A stretch of DNA of 64,000 nt, taken from an uncultured Flavobacteriaceae bacterium (GTDB taxonomy: Bacteria; Bacteroidota; Bacteroidia; Flavobacteriales; Flavobacteriaceae). The notes beneath the pieces are model-generated. The model saw only the letters and a program-made list of their open reading frames with translations, did not search any database and was not told the origin of the DNA. Location of the stretch: assembly GCA_947487895.1 (NCBI GenBank), contig CANKYF010000003.1:248001-312000 (forward strand), given 5' to 3'. Each line of letters begins with the position of its first letter. Within the stretch, counting starts at the first letter, position 1. The position numbers were made by a program, and so were the translations under genes. Below, piece by piece: positions 8,758-18,760 of this stretch.

Positions 8758-9424
8758 AATTAATTTTATCTACAATAAAAGTGTTCGTAATTTCTTCTTC
8801 GTCATTTAATCTATAAGTAAACTCAACTGTAGAGCCTAATAAAGTTTCGAATTTAGATACTATTTCAGGAGAATCTTTATTAAGTAATGCATTTAAATAA
8901 GTAAATTCCAAACATTTTGACTGCGTTATGTCAATTTCATCCTCGTTAAATACTTCAACGCAATTTGTATCTTTAAACCGAAAAGAAAACCCTAAGTTAT
9001 TATCTTCCATACTTGTCTTATCAATATTAAAGTTTACAGTTGATAACCTATTAAGTTTTACTGAGTTTAAATTGAAAGTTAAATCTTCGGGAACATATTT
9101 ATGTGTATCTAATTGGTAGAAATAATTTGAAAATAATTCATCCCCATTCACTTCCACTTGAAATCCCCTATTTTGATCAAAAAAAGAGTTTACATTAAAT
9201 ACACCTTGAGAATTACTTAATCCACTACCTAATAGAAATTCCTTATTTGCTCCAAAAACAGATCCCCTCTCAGTGTAAATACTAACATTTAAATTTGGGA
9301 TTGGATTATCATTCTCATCTACAACTATTCCTTTAACAATAATTCTTATATTTTTCTCAAATTGTGGCGGACCACAACTTATGAAACAAAATGAAATAAT
9401 AAGAAGCTGGAATAAGAACCTCAT
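8735..9424 (-). CDS. Lipoprotein with carboxypeptidase-regulatory-like N-terminal domain
   Basis: A 229-residue lipoprotein: the signal peptide ends in a lipobox (SFCFISC, Cys near residue 17), then a beta-sandwich segment IIVKGIVVDENDNPIPNLNV of the carboxypeptidase-D regulatory-like type, common in Bacteroidota surface proteins. The rest is unrecognised. It overlaps the downstream barrel gene by 23 nt. A role in the outer membrane is inferred only from the lipobox and the partner. Confidence 0.65.
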   Translation of the reverse strand: MRFLFQLLIISFCFISCGPPQFEKNIRIIVKGIVVDENDNPIPNLNVSIYTERGSVFGANKEFLLGSGLSNSQGVFNVNSFFDQNRGFQVEVNGDELFSNYFYQLDTHKYVPEDLTFNLNSVKLNRLSTVNFNIDKTSMEDNNLGFSFRFKDTNCVEVFNEDEIDITQSKCLEFTYLNALLNKDSPEIVSKFETLLGSTVEFTYRLNDEEEITNTFIVDKINYEFNFSY

Positions 9425-9497
9425 GAGTAATTAAAAAGATTGGTTTATTTCTAGATACAAGTATCAATAAATGGTTGCGTTTTTTTAGATAAAAATA

Positions 9498-11039
9498 CTA
9501 CAAATCAAATTTAATCCCTTGAGCCAATGGCAACTCTGTTGTATAGTTTATGGTGTTGGTTTGCCTTCGCATATATATTTTCCAAGCATCAGAACCAGAC
9601 TCTCTCCCTCCACCTGTCTCTTTCTCTCCACCAAATGCACCACCTATTTCTGCACCAGATGTACCTATATTTACATTTGCTATTCCGCAATCACTACCTG
9701 AGTGAGACAAGAAACGTTCAGCTTCACGTAAATTATTCGTCATTATTGCTGAACTTAACCCTTGTGCAACACCATTTTGAAGATTAATGGCATTCTCAAC
9801 ATCCCCAGAATATTTTAATAAATACAAAATAGGAGCAAAGGTTTCATGTTGTACAATTTCAAAGTCGTTTGATGCTTCAGCTATAGCAGGTTTTACATAA
9901 CAACCACTTTCATAACCTTCACCAGACAATACTTCGCCTTCAACCAAAATAGTTCCGCCTTCTGCGACTACTTTCTTTAAAGCATCTTCATACATTGTTA
10001 CCGCACCTTTATCAATTATAGGTCCTACATGATTAGTTTCATCTAAGGGGTTTCCAATTTTTAATTGTTTATAAGCATCAACAACCGCCTGTTTTACTTT
10101 ATCGTAAATACTTTCATGTATTATTAGTCTACGCGTACTTGTACAACGTTGACCTGCAGTTCCAACTGCACCAAAAACGGCTCCTATAACCGTCATTTTT
10201 ATATCTGCATCTGGGGTTACAATAATGGCATTATTACCCCCCAATTCTAAAAGAGTTTTTCCTAATCTTCCAGCTACTTCTTTCGCTACTATTTTCCCCA
10301 TACGTGTTGATCCTGTTGCTGATACTAGTGGAATTCTTATATCTTTCGTCATAAACTCACCAACTTTATAATCGCCATTAATTAAACACGAAATACCTTC
10401 TGGCAATTTATTTTCTTTAAGAACTTCAGCAATTATATTTTGACAAGCCACTCCACACAAGGGTGTTTTTTCACTTGGTTTCCACACACATACATCTCCA
10501 CACACCCAAGCCAAGGCCGTATTCCAAGACCAAACTGCCACAGGAAAGTTAAATGCTGAAATAATACCAACTATTCCCAGAGGATGATATTGTTCATACA
10601 TTCTATGCCCTGGGCGTTCAGAATGCATGGTTAAACCATGTAACTGACGAGACAATCCAACAGCAAAATCACAGATATCTATCATTTCCTGTACTTCACC
10701 AAGCCCTTCTTGGTAGCTCTTACCCATTTCATAAGAGACTAACTTACCTAGAGTTTCTTTTTTTTCTCTAAGCTTTTCACCAAATTGTCTCACAATTTCA
10801 CCACGCTGTGGCGCAGGAACTAATCGCCATGTTTTAAAAGCTTCTGTTGCGGCTTTCATTACTTTTTGATAATCAGTTTTTGAAGTTGTTTTTACACTAG
10901 CAATTAATTTTCCATCAACTGGAGAAAAGCTTTCAATAATAGGACCGCTAGAGAAATAATTCAATCCTGTTGAAGTACCTTCATTTACAGATAAAATTCT
11001 TAATTTTTTTAATGCTATATCTAAACCAAATGCTTCCAT
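9498..11039 (-). CDS. ALDH7-type aldehyde dehydrogenase (alpha-aminoadipic semialdehyde dehydrogenase-like)
   Basis: A 513-residue NAD(P)-dependent aldehyde dehydrogenase. It has the general-base region LLELGGNNAIIV and the catalytic Cys in GTAGQRCTSTRR. The start (FGLDIALKKLRI) and the GGAFGGEKETGGGRESGS C-terminal block match the ALDH7/antiquitin group. That family oxidises alpha-aminoadipic semialdehyde (piperideine-6-carboxylate) in lysine breakdown; in Bacteroidota it is annotated the same way but rarely tested. Soluble, cytoplasmic. It stands alone on the minus strand, divergent from the asparaginase-type gene. Confidence 0.92.
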   Translation of the reverse strand: MEAFGLDIALKKLRILSVNEGTSTGLNYFSSGPIIESFSPVDGKLIASVKTTSKTDYQKVMKAATEAFKTWRLVPAPQRGEIVRQFGEKLREKKETLGKLVSYEMGKSYQEGLGEVQEMIDICDFAVGLSRQLHGLTMHSERPGHRMYEQYHPLGIVGIISAFNFPVAVWSWNTALAWVCGDVCVWKPSEKTPLCGVACQNIIAEVLKENKLPEGISCLINGDYKVGEFMTKDIRIPLVSATGSTRMGKIVAKEVAGRLGKTLLELGGNNAIIVTPDADIKMTVIGAVFGAVGTAGQRCTSTRRLIIHESIYDKVKQAVVDAYKQLKIGNPLDETNHVGPIIDKGAVTMYEDALKKVVAEGGTILVEGEVLSGEGYESGCYVKPAIAEASNDFEIVQHETFAPILYLLKYSGDVENAINLQNGVAQGLSSAIMTNNLREAERFLSHSGSDCGIANVNIGTSGAEIGGAFGGEKETGGGRESGSDAWKIYMRRQTNTINYTTELPLAQGIKFDL

Positions 11040-11173
11040 AACCGCTTAATTTAATATTGAATTTTCAGATATTTAATTATTTATTGCGAATGTAGTAATT
11101 AAATATTGTTTTTTATAAGATTTTTTTAATTCTAAAATCATTAATTTTAATAAACAAATAACGTCATTCAAAT

Positions 11174-12223
11174 ATGAAAAATACCGTCTTTTTTCTTTCC
11201 CTTCTTTTTGTTTTGGTCTCATGCAAAAGGGACACTAAAACAACTTCTAAAAACACTCATAGCAAATCGCAAAAAGCTGAATTTTCAATAGTAATTCATG
11301 GAGGCGCAGGAATGATGAAAAAAGACAATTTTTCACCTGAAAAACAAAAAGCATATAAGGAAAAACTGGAAGAAGCGATTCGCGTAGGGTATGATATATT
11401 AAATGATGGAGGCACAAGTTTAGATGCTGTTCAAAAAACCATAAATATTTTAGAAGACTCACCACTTTTTAATGCGGGTAAAGGCGCTGTTTTCACTAAT
11501 GAAGGTACTAATGAACATGACGCATCAATTATGGATGGTAAAACACTAAATGCAGGTGCTTCAGCTGGAACAAAAACAGTAAAAAATCCGATAAATTTAG
11601 CACGAGCTATTATGAATAAATCTCCCCATGTAATGTTAGCTAGAGAAGGAGCAGAAACCTTTGCAAAAGAACAAGGTTTAGATATTGTTAGACCAGCTTA
11701 TTTCTATACCGAAAAAAGTATGAAAGCTCTTGAACGCGTTAAAGCTTCAGAAAATAAAAAAACAACCTCTCTTTATGATGAAACATTGAAAGCCTCTAAA
11801 TTTGGAACTGTAGGTTGTGCTGCTCTAGACAAACATGGTAATTTAGCTGCTGGCACTTCTACTGGAGGTATGACCAATAAGCGTTGGGGACGCATTGGGG
11901 ACTCACCACTAATTGGAGCTGGTACATATGCTAACAATAACACTTGCGCCGTATCTAGTACTGGCTGGGGTGAATACTTTATACGTGGTATGGTCGCTTA
12001 TGACATATCAGCTTTGATGGCATATAAAAATTTAAGCCTAAAAGAAGCTGCCAAAGAAGTTATTCAAAATAAACTACCGAGTCTTGACAACGGACAAGGA
12101 AATGGTGGTATTATTGCTGTAGACTCATACGGTAATGTTGCCATGGAGTTTAACACTTCTGGCATGTTTAGAGCAACAATGAATGATAAAGGTGAATTAT
12201 ATGTAGGGATTTTTAAAAATTAA
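11174..12223 (+). CDS. Isoaspartyl peptidase / L-asparaginase type 2 (Ntn hydrolase), lipoprotein
   Basis: A 349-residue plant-type asparaginase. After a signal peptide with lipobox (VLVSC, Cys near residue 17) comes the family start IVIHGGAGMM. The autocleavage site is FGTVGC, with the nucleophile Thr at about residue 212, and the substrate pocket motifs STGGMTNK, RIGDSP and GAGTYA follow. Members self-cleave before Thr and hydrolyse beta-aspartyl dipeptides and asparagine. The lipobox suggests periplasmic location facing the outer or inner membrane. Transcribed alone; its stop codon lies within the terminator hairpin. Confidence 0.92.
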   Translation: MKNTVFFLSLLFVLVSCKRDTKTTSKNTHSKSQKAEFSIVIHGGAGMMKKDNFSPEKQKAYKEKLEEAIRVGYDILNDGGTSLDAVQKTINILEDSPLFNAGKGAVFTNEGTNEHDASIMDGKTLNAGASAGTKTVKNPINLARAIMNKSPHVMLAREGAETFAKEQGLDIVRPAYFYTEKSMKALERVKASENKKTTSLYDETLKASKFGTVGCAALDKHGNLAAGTSTGGMTNKRWGRIGDSPLIGAGTYANNNTCAVSSTGWGEYFIRGMVAYDISALMAYKNLSLKEAAKEVIQNKLPSLDNGQGNGGIIAVDSYGNVAMEFNTSGMFRATMNDKGELYVGIFKN

Positions 12224-12243
12224 ATCCCTACATATAACTTTAT
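12198..12243. terminator. Bidirectional terminator overlapping a stop codon
   Basis: A perfect 16-bp stem (12198-12213 with 12222-12237, loop 8 nt) spans the last codons and stop of the asparaginase-type gene. It ends about 6 nt before the stop of the convergent CAP gene. A/T-rich flanks give T runs on both strands. Confidence 0.65.
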
Positions 12244-12824
12244 TATTTATTCAAGAATATTTGAGTGAAAAAATACGTTCCAGAATTATTTTGAATAGCA
12301 GAAATACCCGTATGTGTATAGTTGCCTTCTATATTTTGTTTGTGTCTGGTACTGCCTAACCAAGCATTTACAACGTTTTGAGCAGAATTATATCTAGAAG
12401 CAACATTTTCTGCAGTACCAGCAGCTTGCTCTTCTTGGTTTAAACGTTGTGATCTTTCTTGAAAACCATCATGACTTAAAACGTCTTGAGCTATCATATA
12501 TTCTGTATGTTCTTTTGCCAAAGTATTTGCCAAAGTATTGAAAACTAAAGCATCTTTTCCAATACTTTCTCTATGAGTATTAATTAAATTAAGAATTTCT
12601 TGAGCCATGGCACTCACTTCAGTGTTTTGATCTGAAGAAGTGTTATCGTCTTCTTCATCTGTTGAACTTGAATCTACTTCTTCCGTTTTTTCAGATTCAT
12701 CTACATCCTCTATTTTTTCGGATGTATCTTCATTTTCAGAAGCTTCGTCTGTTGAACACGATGCACTCATAATTACAATAAAAAAGAATAAGACATAGTA
12801 AGTCTTAGAAAAAATAACTTTCAT
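12243..12824 (-). CDS. CAP (SCP/PR-1) domain lipoprotein
   Basis: A 193-residue lipoprotein: lipobox VIMSASC, then an acidic linker of about 50 residues rich in Glu, Asp and Ser, then a CAP domain (residues about 75-193) with LNLINTHRESIG, HTEYMIAQDVLSHDGF, AENVASRY and WLGSTRHKQNI, TGISAI. His residues at the expected positions of the CAP cavity are present. Bacterial CAP proteins are secreted with unknown or diverse activity. The linker would hold the domain away from the membrane. The gene is convergent with the asparaginase-type gene. Confidence 0.88.
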   Translation of the reverse strand: MKVIFSKTYYVLFFFIVIMSASCSTDEASENEDTSEKIEDVDESEKTEEVDSSSTDEEDDNTSSDQNTEVSAMAQEILNLINTHRESIGKDALVFNTLANTLAKEHTEYMIAQDVLSHDGFQERSQRLNQEEQAAGTAENVASRYNSAQNVVNAWLGSTRHKQNIEGNYTHTGISAIQNNSGTYFFTQIFLNK

Positions 12825-13177
12825 AATTTATTAGATTTAGGTGTCCGAAATATACATTTATGAATTGTTTTAAGATTCTTTACATCGAAAAAAATAACTT
12901 TTAAAAAATGAAATATGTATTTCATCGATATTATTTATAAAAATCACAGAATTTGCTGTCTTAATTTATTTTTAAGAACAATTTAACAGAAAGATAAAGT
13001 CCAGCACATTAATGTAAAGCGTAACTTTATTAACAAGAAACATCGTACTAAATTTATATAATTTCAGAAACGTATTTTCAATTAGATGTTCAATCTGACC
13101 TATAAAAAACAATAGATATTTTCAGATTAAACATCGCACGGTTTCATTTATTAAAGCTCATAAAATCCATCAACACT
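12825..13177. other. Intergenic region with two dyads
   Basis: No gene is visible in this 353-nt divergent region. It holds a small dyad (ATGAAATA-TG-TATTTCAT, 12908-12925) and a larger one listed separately at 13085-13135. A weak -7-like box for the CAP gene is at 12854-12847 on the minus strand (TATATTTC, one mismatch). Confidence 0.5.
13085..13135 (+). promoter_or_regulatory. Inverted repeat in the leader of the alpha-2-macroglobulin gene
   Basis: Arms GATGTTCAATCTGA (13085-13098) and TCAGATTAAACATC (13122-13135) pair over 14 positions with one mismatch around a 23-nt A/T-rich spacer, ending 42 nt before the ATG at 13178. No T run follows. It may be a protein-binding dyad or a leader hairpin. 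Confidence 0.45.
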
Positions 13178-16100
13178 ATGTCAATTAAACAATTTCTTCT
13201 CACTGTTTTAACGCTTGCTTTAGTAGTTTCTTGTAAAGAAAAAACAGTTAAAACAGATAATATTTTTAAATACAGAGATTATATAAGTTATACAACTTCT
13301 GGAATGACTTCTGTATCTAAATCAATTCAAATTAATCTGGCAAAACCAGTAGAAGGATGGGAAACACAACAAGAAATTGATAAAAGTATTATTTCAATTA
13401 AACCTCATATTGAAGGTAAATTAGAAGTTGGCAACAACCATACATTGATTTTTACACCCGACGAATATTTAGAGCCATCAACAGAATATACAGTAGTCGT
13501 TAAGCTTTCTAAAATTTATAAAGAGGTGCCATCAGATTATAAAAATTACACCTTTCAGTTTAAAACCATTACACCTAATTTCAATATAGTAACTAATAAC
13601 CTGCAATCTTACAGCAAAAAATGGCAGTATTTAGAAGGTGTTATTAAGTCTGCTGATCTTATTTCTTTAGAAAATGCCGGAAAACTGGTTAGCGCCAAAC
13701 AAAATGGAAACCCTTTAAGCATTGTTTTTAATGAAGCGGATGCAAGCAGCAACGCCTTTGAATTTAAAATTGATAGTATAAGCCGTTTAGTAGAGGACAG
13801 TAATATAGAAGTGTCTTGGAACGGGAAGCCAATAGGCGCAGATAATAAAGGAGAAAATACCGTATTAATCCCTGGAATCAACAACTTTACTATCACAAAA
13901 ACCGAAGTCTATCAATCCCCAGAGCAGTACTTATTAATTAATTTTTCAGATCCTTTAAAAAAGCAACAAAATTTTGATGGCTTGGTATCCATTCAAAAAG
14001 CAAAAAATCCAAAATATGTGGTAGATGGTAACATTTTAAAAGTGTACCCAAGTACTAAATTAGTTGGGAATATTCAGGTTGATGTTTTTCAAGGCATTAA
14101 AAATACAGATGGCTTCAAACTTAAAAAACCATATTCTGAAACCATTGCTTTCGAGTCTTTAAAACCACAAGTTCGATTAATAAACAATGGTTCTATATTA
14201 CCAAATTCTCAAGAATTAAAATTCAATTTTGAGGCTGTAAATCTGAGTGCCGTAGACGTTAGAATTATTAAGATTTTTGAAGACAATGTACTTCAATTTT
14301 TACAAGATAATAATCTAAATAGCAATAATCAATACGATATTAAAAAGGTTGGAAGACGTATTGCAAAACAAACTATTCAGTTACAAACAGCTGCTGAAAA
14401 TACAGGTAAGTGGAAAGCTTATAGCATTGACTTATCAAACTATTTAAAAGCCGATGTTGGGGCTATCTATAGAGTAGAAGTAAGTTATAATAAAAGCTAT
14501 TCTTTATATGATTGTGAAGCCAATGAAAACACTTCGAATGATGATGAAGGTGATTATTATGAAGAAGACTTTTATGAAGATGAAGTAGACCATTTATCTG
14601 ATGAAGATGAAGACCTTCGCGAAGAAAAATACTGGGATAATTTATTGTATCAATACAAAAACTATACTTACAATTGGCGAGAAGAAAACAACCCATGTCA
14701 TGATGCTTACTTTAGTCAAAACAAAGTTGTATCTCAAAACTTAATCGCATCTAACCTAGGTGTTATTGCAAAACAAGGCACCAATAAATCGTACTTCTTT
14801 GCAGTTACTAATATCTTAAATACAGAACCTGAAGCAGGCGCTACGGTAGCGTTATACAATTTCCAACAACAACAAATGGAAACTGCCACTACTGATAAAG
14901 ATGGTTTAGCAATTATAGATGCCGAAAAACATGCAAGTTTTGCTGTGGTTTCAAAAGGAAATAATACGTCTTATGTGCGTCTTTATGATGGTAATGCATT
15001 ATCATTAAGTAAGTTTGATGTTTCAGGAAGCAGATTACAACGCGGGCTCAAAGGGTACATATATGGAGAACGTGGTGTTTGGAGACCAGGAGACACTTTA
15101 CATCTTTCGTTTATCTTGAATGATAACGCTAATAAATTACCTAAAGGTCACCCTGTAAAAATGGAAATAACAGATCCAAATGGTAAACTGGTTTACAAAA
15201 AGGTTACCAGCAACCACTTAAATAACTTTTACAAATTTATAGCACCTACTTCTACCGAAGGTAAAACTGGTAATTACAATGCAAAAGTATCTGTAGGTGG
15301 TGCTACTTTTCATAAAGGATTAAAAATTGAGACTGTAAAACCAAATCGTTTAAAAATTAAAATTGACTTTGATGATGAAGTGCTTACCTCAGCAAAATCA
15401 CTTACTGGAGATTTAGATGTTAAATGGTTACATGGTGCTCCTGGCAAAAATTTAAAAGCCGAAGTGAAAGTTAAATTCACAACTTCACATTCAGGGTTTA
15501 AAAACTATAAAGATTATGTATTTAATGATCCAACTAGAGAGTTTTATCCAGAAGAATTCAATGTTTTTGAAGGTAAAGTAAATGAGGAAGGTTTAGCAAA
15601 AATAAACAGTAAAATAAATGTAAAAAAGAAAGCTCCAGGCATGTTAAATGCACAGTTTTTAGTAAGAGCTTTTGAAAATGGCGGCGATTTTTCTATAGAT
15701 GCCTTTACCAAAAAATACGCGCCATACACATCCTTTGTTGGTTTGCGTTCTCCTAAAGGAAACGCCTATGGTTCTTATTTTACAGATGAAAATCAAACTT
15801 TTGATGTAGCAGTAGTTGATGCTGAAGGTAAACCTGTAAAACGCAATAATCTTCAAGTAAAAGTATATAAAGTACAATGGCGCTGGTGGTGGAATTCATC
15901 TTATGATAATCTATCAAGCTATGTATCTAGTAGTTATCACAGACCATATTCAACTTCAAAAATTAATACCGATGCTAATGGTAAGGCAACATTCAATATA
16001 AAAGTGCCAGATCACGATAGAGGTCGTTACTTAATTAGAATCTATGATCCCGTAAGTGGTCATGCAACTGGTAGAACTGCTTACTTCTATAAAAACTGGT

Positions 16101-18742
16101 GGCAAAACTCTGGTTCTGGTGATAAAGAAGCGGCTAAAATGCTTATTTTCTCTAGTGATAAAGAAACTTATAATGTTGGTGAAACTGCAAAAATAACTTT
16201 CCAATCTGGTAACGAAGGGCGTGCTTTAGTAAGTATTGAAAATGGCACCGAAGTTGTAGATTACAAATGGATCAAAACACAAAAAGGCGAAACTACAGTT
16301 GATATTCCCGTAACCTCTGAAATGGCTCCTAATGTGTTTATTAATATTTCACTATTACAACCACATGCTATAACAGCAAACGATTTACCTATTCGTTTAT
16401 ATGGTGTCATCCCAATGATGGTAGAAGATCCTAACACTAAATTAGAGCCACAAATTAAAATGCCAGATGTGTTAAGGCCAGAACAAGAATTCAAGGTAAC
16501 TGTTTCTGAAAAACGCAAAAAACCTATGACATATACCATTGCTGTGGTAGAAGAAGGTTTACTAGATTTAACACGCTTTAAAACACCAAATGCATGGAAT
16601 AACTTTTATGCTCGTGAAGCTTTAGGAGTAAAAACCTGGGATATTTTTGATGATGTAGTTGGCGCCTATTCAGGTAGTATAGATCAAGTATTTGCCATTG
16701 GTGGTGATGGTAGCGCTGCAGAAGGTAAGAAGAAAAAAGCCAACCGTTTTAAACCTGTAGTAAGATACTTTGGCCCTTTTAGTTTAGGTGAAGGCGAAAA
16801 GAAAACACATAGCATTAAAATGCCTAATTATATTGGTTCTGTAAGAACTATGGTAGTGGCAGGAGATCATACTAAAGAAGCTTATGGAAGCACCGATAAG
16901 GCAGTACAAGTAAAAAAACCTCTAATGGTATTAGCTACGCTTCCGCGGAAATTAAGCCCAGGTGAAAAAGTAACTTTACCAGTTACTGTATTTGCTATGG
17001 AGCCCAAAGTAAAAAACGTTAGCATTAGTCTAAAATTAAGCAATGGTATTACGGTTGATGGCGAAGCGATACAACGACTTACATTCCCAAAACCAGATGA
17101 AAAAATGGCTTACTTTACTTTAGATGTGAGTAAAGCAAAAGGGATCAATACCGTTGAAGTTATTGCAAGTGGAAATGGCGAAAAGTCCACTTATAAAGTG
17201 GAACTTGATATAACAAACCCTAACCCGTTTACATCTAAATCAATAGACAAATCATTGACAGCAAATACTACTGAAACTATCGCTTTTGAAACTTTTGGTG
17301 TAACAGAAACTAATTCTGCAACCGTAGAGTTTTCAACGTTACCTCCAATGGATTTCTCTCGTAGATTACAATATCTAATTCAGTACCCACATGGTTGTGT
17401 AGAACAAACTACATCTAGTGTATTTCCACAGTTATTTTTAGGTGATATATTTGATTTAACTGCCGATAAAAAGCAAGACATTCAGGAAAATATAAAGAAT
17501 GGTATTAAACGTCTAGGTCACTTCCAAAGACCTAATGGAGGTTTAAGTTATTGGATTGGTGAAAACCGAGCCAATGATTGGGGCACAAGTTATGCAGGAC
17601 ATTTTATGATTGAAGCCGAAAAGAAAGGTTATGTACTACCGCTAACATTTAAAAGCAACTGGATTAAATACCAAAAACAAGCCGCCAGAGATTGGAGACC
17701 AAGTTATAAAAGTTATAATTCAGATTTAGCCCAAGCCTACAGGTTGTATACCTTGGCCTTAGCAGGAAGTCCAGATTTAGCATCTATGAATCGCTTAAGA
17801 GAGTTTTCAGAATTATCTAATAATGCGAAATGGCGATTAGCAGCAGCTTATGCCTTAGCAGGACAAAAAGAAGCTAGTGAAAGCATTGCAAAATTTGCTA
17901 ATATCAATTTTGTAGCAAATAGATCTGATTATTACTCTTATGGCTCGGTAGACCGAAATAGAGCTATGGCATTAGAAACTATGGTACTTACTAAAAACAA
18001 CAGACAAAGAGAAGTAGCAGAGTATATAGCTAAAGATTTATCAAGTGATAGATGGATGAGTACGCAAACTACTGCTTACAGTTTATTAGCAATGGCTAAA
18101 ATGGTAAACATAAATGGAGGAAAAGCCATGAAATTAAACTACTCCATTAATGGTAAAAACAATACTATTGATACTAAAAATGCTATTGCTCAGCGAGAAC
18201 TAAAAGTAATAGATGGCGCAAATAATATTTCAATTACTAATAGTAATAATAATCTGATTTATGTACGTGTTTTAAACACTGGAAAATTAGCTTTAGGACA
18301 AGAAATTGCTGAACAACGCGGATTAAGTATTAGCTACTCATATAAAGATTTACAAGGTAAAAACATTGATGTTACCAACTTAAAACAAGGGCAAGATTTT
18401 ATTGCCACAGTAAAAGTAAGCAACCTTAAAAGTGCACAAGTTAAGGATGTTGCTTTAACCCAAATTTTCCCTTCGGGGTGGGAAATTGTAAACACCCGAT
18501 TTACAGATTTTGGGTCTACCACCTCTAGTCAAGCGCGCTACACAGACATTAGAGACGACCGCGTGAATTTCTATTTCGACTTAAGCAGAAATGGAAACAC
18601 CAATAGCACCAAAACATTCTCGGTAATGCTAAATGCTTCCTATTTAGGCAGCTATTATTTACCTGGAATTCAAGCGGAAGCTATGTATGATAACGACTTT
18701 TTAGTGAGAACTAAAGGGAAATGGATTAATGTGATTAAATAA
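13178..18742 (+). CDS. Bacterial alpha-2-macroglobulin (thioester-type), lipoprotein
   Basis: An 1854-residue protein with a lipobox (ALVVSC, Cys at residue 20), a series of macroglobulin beta-domains, the conserved block RGLKGYIYGERGVWRPGD, a bait-region side, and a thioester motif HGCVEQ with Cys1407 and Gln1410. A terpenoid-toroid helical domain follows (RPNGGLSYWIGENRANDWGTSYAGHF split across the region). The family traps attacking proteases in the periplasm and is usually paired with penicillin-binding protein 1C. That gene (25298) lies 6.5 kb downstream here. An acidic insertion (about residues 450-490, rich in Asp, Glu and Tyr) is unusual. Length fits the family (about 1600-1900). Confidence 0.95.
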   Translation: MSIKQFLLTVLTLALVVSCKEKTVKTDNIFKYRDYISYTTSGMTSVSKSIQINLAKPVEGWETQQEIDKSIISIKPHIEGKLEVGNNHTLIFTPDEYLEPSTEYTVVVKLSKIYKEVPSDYKNYTFQFKTITPNFNIVTNNLQSYSKKWQYLEGVIKSADLISLENAGKLVSAKQNGNPLSIVFNEADASSNAFEFKIDSISRLVEDSNIEVSWNGKPIGADNKGENTVLIPGINNFTITKTEVYQSPEQYLLINFSDPLKKQQNFDGLVSIQKAKNPKYVVDGNILKVYPSTKLVGNIQVDVFQGIKNTDGFKLKKPYSETIAFESLKPQVRLINNGSILPNSQELKFNFEAVNLSAVDVRIIKIFEDNVLQFLQDNNLNSNNQYDIKKVGRRIAKQTIQLQTAAENTGKWKAYSIDLSNYLKADVGAIYRVEVSYNKSYSLYDCEANENTSNDDEGDYYEEDFYEDEVDHLSDEDEDLREEKYWDNLLYQYKNYTYNWREENNPCHDAYFSQNKVVSQNLIASNLGVIAKQGTNKSYFFAVTNILNTEPEAGATVALYNFQQQQMETATTDKDGLAIIDAEKHASFAVVSKGNNTSYVRLYDGNALSLSKFDVSGSRLQRGLKGYIYGERGVWRPGDTLHLSFILNDNANKLPKGHPVKMEITDPNGKLVYKKVTSNHLNNFYKFIAPTSTEGKTGNYNAKVSVGGATFHKGLKIETVKPNRLKIKIDFDDEVLTSAKSLTGDLDVKWLHGAPGKNLKAEVKVKFTTSHSGFKNYKDYVFNDPTREFYPEEFNVFEGKVNEEGLAKINSKINVKKKAPGMLNAQFLVRAFENGGDFSIDAFTKKYAPYTSFVGLRSPKGNAYGSYFTDENQTFDVAVVDAEGKPVKRNNLQVKVYKVQWRWWWNSSYDNLSSYVSSSYHRPYSTSKINTDANGKATFNIKVPDHDRGRYLIRIYDPVSGHATGRTAYFYKNWWQNSGSGDKEAAKMLIFSSDKETYNVGETAKITFQSGNEGRALVSIENGTEVVDYKWIKTQKGETTVDIPVTSEMAPNVFINISLLQPHAITANDLPIRLYGVIPMMVEDPNTKLEPQIKMPDVLRPEQEFKVTVSEKRKKPMTYTIAVVEEGLLDLTRFKTPNAWNNFYAREALGVKTWDIFDDVVGAYSGSIDQVFAIGGDGSAAEGKKKKANRFKPVVRYFGPFSLGEGEKKTHSIKMPNYIGSVRTMVVAGDHTKEAYGSTDKAVQVKKPLMVLATLPRKLSPGEKVTLPVTVFAMEPKVKNVSISLKLSNGITVDGEAIQRLTFPKPDEKMAYFTLDVSKAKGINTVEVIASGNGEKSTYKVELDITNPNPFTSKSIDKSLTANTTETIAFETFGVTETNSATVEFSTLPPMDFSRRLQYLIQYPHGCVEQTTSSVFPQLFLGDIFDLTADKKQDIQENIKNGIKRLGHFQRPNGGLSYWIGENRANDWGTSYAGHFMIEAEKKGYVLPLTFKSNWIKYQKQAARDWRPSYKSYNSDLAQAYRLYTLALAGSPDLASMNRLREFSELSNNAKWRLAAAYALAGQKEASESIAKFANINFVANRSDYYSYGSVDRNRAMALETMVLTKNNRQREVAEYIAKDLSSDRWMSTQTTAYSLLAMAKMVNINGGKAMKLNYSINGKNNTIDTKNAIAQRELKVIDGANNISITNSNNNLIYVRVLNTGKLALGQEIAEQRGLSISYSYKDLQGKNIDVTNLKQGQDFIATVKVSNLKSAQVKDVALTQIFPSGWEIVNTRFTDFGSTTSSQARYTDIRDDRVNFYFDLSRNGNTNSTKTFSVMLNASYLGSYYLPGIQAEAMYDNDFLVRTKGKWINVIK

Positions 18743-18760
18743 CGTGAACAATTTCTAAGG

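Noticed and set aside
9519-9787. Two overlapping plus-strand frames opposite the aldehyde dehydrogenase gene
   Set aside because: They are shadow frames of a clear coding sequence with His/Leu-rich low-complexity translation.
12908-12925. Short dyad ATGAAATA-TG-TATTTCAT
   Set aside because: A/T-only arms of 8 bp are expected by chance in DNA of this composition, and it is not placed at a convincing promoter.
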